Below are positions 62,563 through 64,000 of a stretch of 64,000 nucleotides of DNA, piece after piece. Every line of letters starts with the position of its first letter. Within the stretch, counting starts at the first letter, position 1. The stretch covers positions 3,286,001-3,350,000 of the forward strand of contig OZ244921.1 of the NCBI GenBank assembly GCA_965221755.1, in the 5' to 3' direction. A program made the translations under genes and the position numbers. Origin of the DNA: Azophilus sp965221755 (GTDB taxonomy: Bacteria; Pseudomonadota; Gammaproteobacteria; Pseudomonadales; Azotimanducaceae). The notes beneath the pieces are model-generated. The model saw only the letters and a list, made by a program, of their open reading frames with translations, searched no databases and was not told the origin of the DNA.

Positions 62563-62640
62563 GGGCTCCTCCCTGTTGGCATCGAATGGTGAGGTCACGC
62601 TCAAGCGGCAAGGTTAACACCGAGGGCGCTGGTTGGGGTA

Positions 62641-62668
62641 GATCAGGATCGGATCAGGATCGGATCGG
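62641..62668. repeat. Short tandem repeat GATCAGGATCG
   Basis: GATCAGGATCG occurs twice in tandem (62641-62662) followed by a partial third unit GATCGG. It lies between the stop of rlmD and the start of the FMN-binding protein gene, possibly in the latter's promoter region. Confidence 0.6.
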
Positions 62669-62708
62669 CCTGAAGACGACGAAGGCGCCCGGCGAGCACG
62701 AACCCGCG

Positions 62709-64000
62709 TCAGCGCTCGAACAGCCCGAAGGCCTCGATGTGGGCCGTCTGGGGGAACAGGTCGTAAACAACGGCCTCGCTCAGACTGAAGCCGAGGTCCG
62801 CCAACTGACGCGCATCGCGGGCGAAGGTGACCGGATTGCAGGATACGTAAGCGAGCCGGTTGGTGCGGCCAGCGAGCGCTTCCACCAGCGTCGAGCCCAG
62901 CCCGGAACGCGGCGGGTCCACCAGCACGGCGCCAAGCCGGGCGGGCAATTCGGGCGTCTGGTACAGGTCCGCAACGGCGAATTCGCAACGTCCGCGCAAG
63001 CCATTGAGGACGGCATTGCGCTTGGCTCGGTCAATGCAGCCCACATCGCCCTCCAACCCCAGAACCCGGTGGCCGCGCCGGGCCAAGGGCAGGGAAAAAT
63101 TGCCGATGCCGCAGAACAGGTCAGCCGTCAAGCCGCGCGCAGGCCCTAATGACCGCACGACGTCAGCCACCAGGCGCTGATTGAGCGCGAGATTGACTTG
63201 GGTGAAATCCAACGGGTGAAAGTTCAGGTACAGACCGAAAGCCGGGATGGCGTAACCTAGCTGCTGGGTCCAGCCGCTTGGCGCCGAGAGCAGGGCGGCG
63301 GTTTCCGGCCCCCCGGCTTGAGTGAGGAGCGCAACGCCGAAGTGCACGGAAAATCGCCGCAGCGCATCCAGGTCGCCAGCCGCAAACGGGCGCAAGTGCC
63401 GCAACACCAGGGCGCAGCCGTCATCTCCCGCCGCCAGTTCGATCTGCGGCACGGCGTCACGCACGCTCAAGCCGTCCACCAGCGCCTTCAGGGGCTCGAT
63501 CAGGCGCCCGAGGCGCGGCGTCAGCACCAAGCAGTCGTCCATGCGCGCCACCCGATTGCTCAAGTGCTCCCGAAAGCCGATGAGCGGCGCATCGCCAACC
63601 AGCCGAACGCCCAGCCGCGCCTTGGTGCGGTAGTGGTAGCTCGGCCCCGCCACCGGCGGGCGCAACCGCCCCGCCTCGACGCCGCCAGCGGCCAGCAACT
63701 CAAGCAGACGCGCCTGCTTGGCGGCAAGTTGGGCGGCGCCGTCGATTTGCTGCACCGCGCAGCCGCCGCAGCGGGGGAACTGCGGGCAGGGCGCCGGATG
63801 CCGGGCTGGACTGGCCGCCAACACCGCATCGGCCTCGCCCCACCACTCGCCGCGCCGACGGCGCAGCAGGCGGGCGCGCACTTGTTCGCCCGGCAAGGCG
63901 TTCTTGACCCGAATCGGCCGCCCGTCGAGCTCGCCCAGCCCCCGGCCATCGGCGTCAACGCCGGTGATCCGCAGTTCAACAAACTGGGGCGGACGCCGAG
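62709..64000 (-). CDS. rlmD: 23S rRNA (uracil-1939-C5) methyltransferase, 5' end beyond window
   Basis: Frame open from the window edge, ending at 62709. The first visible part is a TRAM domain (ITGVDADGRGLGELDGRPIR), followed by the [4Fe-4S] cysteines CPQFPRCGGC and a later DDCLVL, then the RsmD/TrmA methyltransferase core: TADLFCGIGNFSLPLARRG, LVDPPRSGLGS and the catalytic-Cys motif YVSCNPVTFARDARQL. RumA/RlmD methylates U1939 of 23S rRNA with AdoMet. Only a few N-terminal residues are missing. In E. coli rlmD lies upstream of relA. Confidence 0.95.
   Translation of the reverse strand, partial: RRPPQFVELRITGVDADGRGLGELDGRPIRVKNALPGEQVRARLLRRRRGEWWGEADAVLAASPARHPAPCPQFPRCGGCAVQQIDGAAQLAAKQARLLELLAAGGVEAGRLRPPVAGPSYHYRTKARLGVRLVGDAPLIGFREHLSNRVARMDDCLVLTPRLGRLIEPLKALVDGLSVRDAVPQIELAAGDDGCALVLRHLRPFAAGDLDALRRFSVHFGVALLTQAGGPETAALLSAPSGWTQQLGYAIPAFGLYLNFHPLDFTQVNLALNQRLVADVVRSLGPARGLTADLFCGIGNFSLPLARRGHRVLGLEGDVGCIDRAKRNAVLNGLRGRCEFAVADLYQTPELPARLGAVLVDPPRSGLGSTLVEALAGRTNRLAYVSCNPVTFARDARQLADLGFSLSEAVVYDLFPQTAHIEAFGLFER

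Overview
The window looks like a chromosomal piece of a GC-rich gammaproteobacterium, probably an uncultured environmental or host-associated one. Support for this: an RlmD-type 23S rRNA methyltransferase, a DjlA co-chaperone, long-form HisG, three TonB-dependent receptors, a PHA synthase and GPH-type symporters. The taxonomic call is inference from family content only. The window holds about 45 intact or nearly intact protein genes, one tRNA-Arg(CCG), several promoters, six copies of a dispersed palindromic repeat, and an unusually large number of gene remnants (DNA methylase, oxidoreductase, DUF4143 ATPase, nitroreductase, glycosyltransferase, nucleotidyltransferase).

Layout. 1-6.2 kb: periplasmic M16 protease (cut by the window edge), a small gene graveyard and a TonB receptor. 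6.4-9.4 kb: a four-helix membrane protein, decayed sequence, a DUF6036 nucleotidyltransferase pair resembling a toxin-antitoxin module, and a 236-bp element with 29-bp inverted ends. 9.4-15.6 kb: hisI-hisG, a MoxR/Mg-chelatase-type ATPase, a VWA protein (the two separated by a DUF4143 remnant flanked by duplicated sequence) and a GPP34 protein. 16-25.4 kb: tRNA-Arg, MaoC hydratase, PHA synthase, ThDP enzyme, MFS transporter, then a membrane protein/FAD oxidoreductase/phosphatase operon. 25.6-29.2 kb: an oxidative operon of a small protein, Rieske oxygenase, cytochrome P450 and CMD-family protein. 29.5-30.6 kb: a SelW-like selenoprotein with an in-frame TGA at the CxxU position, a DUF1640 protein, and remnants. 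30.6-41.6 kb: M3 peptidase, RecQ, AhpD-like protein, two GPH symporters, NTF2-like protein, second P450, Xre-RES toxin-antitoxin pair. 41.7-49.7 kb: two tandem paralogous TonB receptors followed by two tandem paralogous AAA+ ATPases with a winged-helix-like tail, the first interrupted by one nonsense codon. 49.9-51.5 kb: hipBA with two palindromic operators around its promoter. 51.5-64 kb: ACMSD-like amidohydrolase plus ABM monooxygenase, DjlA, two SDRs around a third P450, YjbQ, Uma2, class I aldolase, soluble PQQ dehydrogenase, FMN-binding oxidase-like protein, and RlmD.

How it works together (inference): TonB receptors, GPH/MFS permeases, P450s, a Rieske oxygenase, SDRs, a MaoC hydratase, CMD proteins, an ACMSD-like enzyme and PhaC would fit uptake and oxidative breakdown of a hydrophobic or terpenoid/aromatic substrate, with carbon stored as polyhydroxyalkanoate. 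Three genes (MFS at 21517, DUF1640 at 29892, recQ at 34763) share the same start geometry, TATAAT followed by six bases and the start codon, which suggests that leaderless mRNAs are common here.
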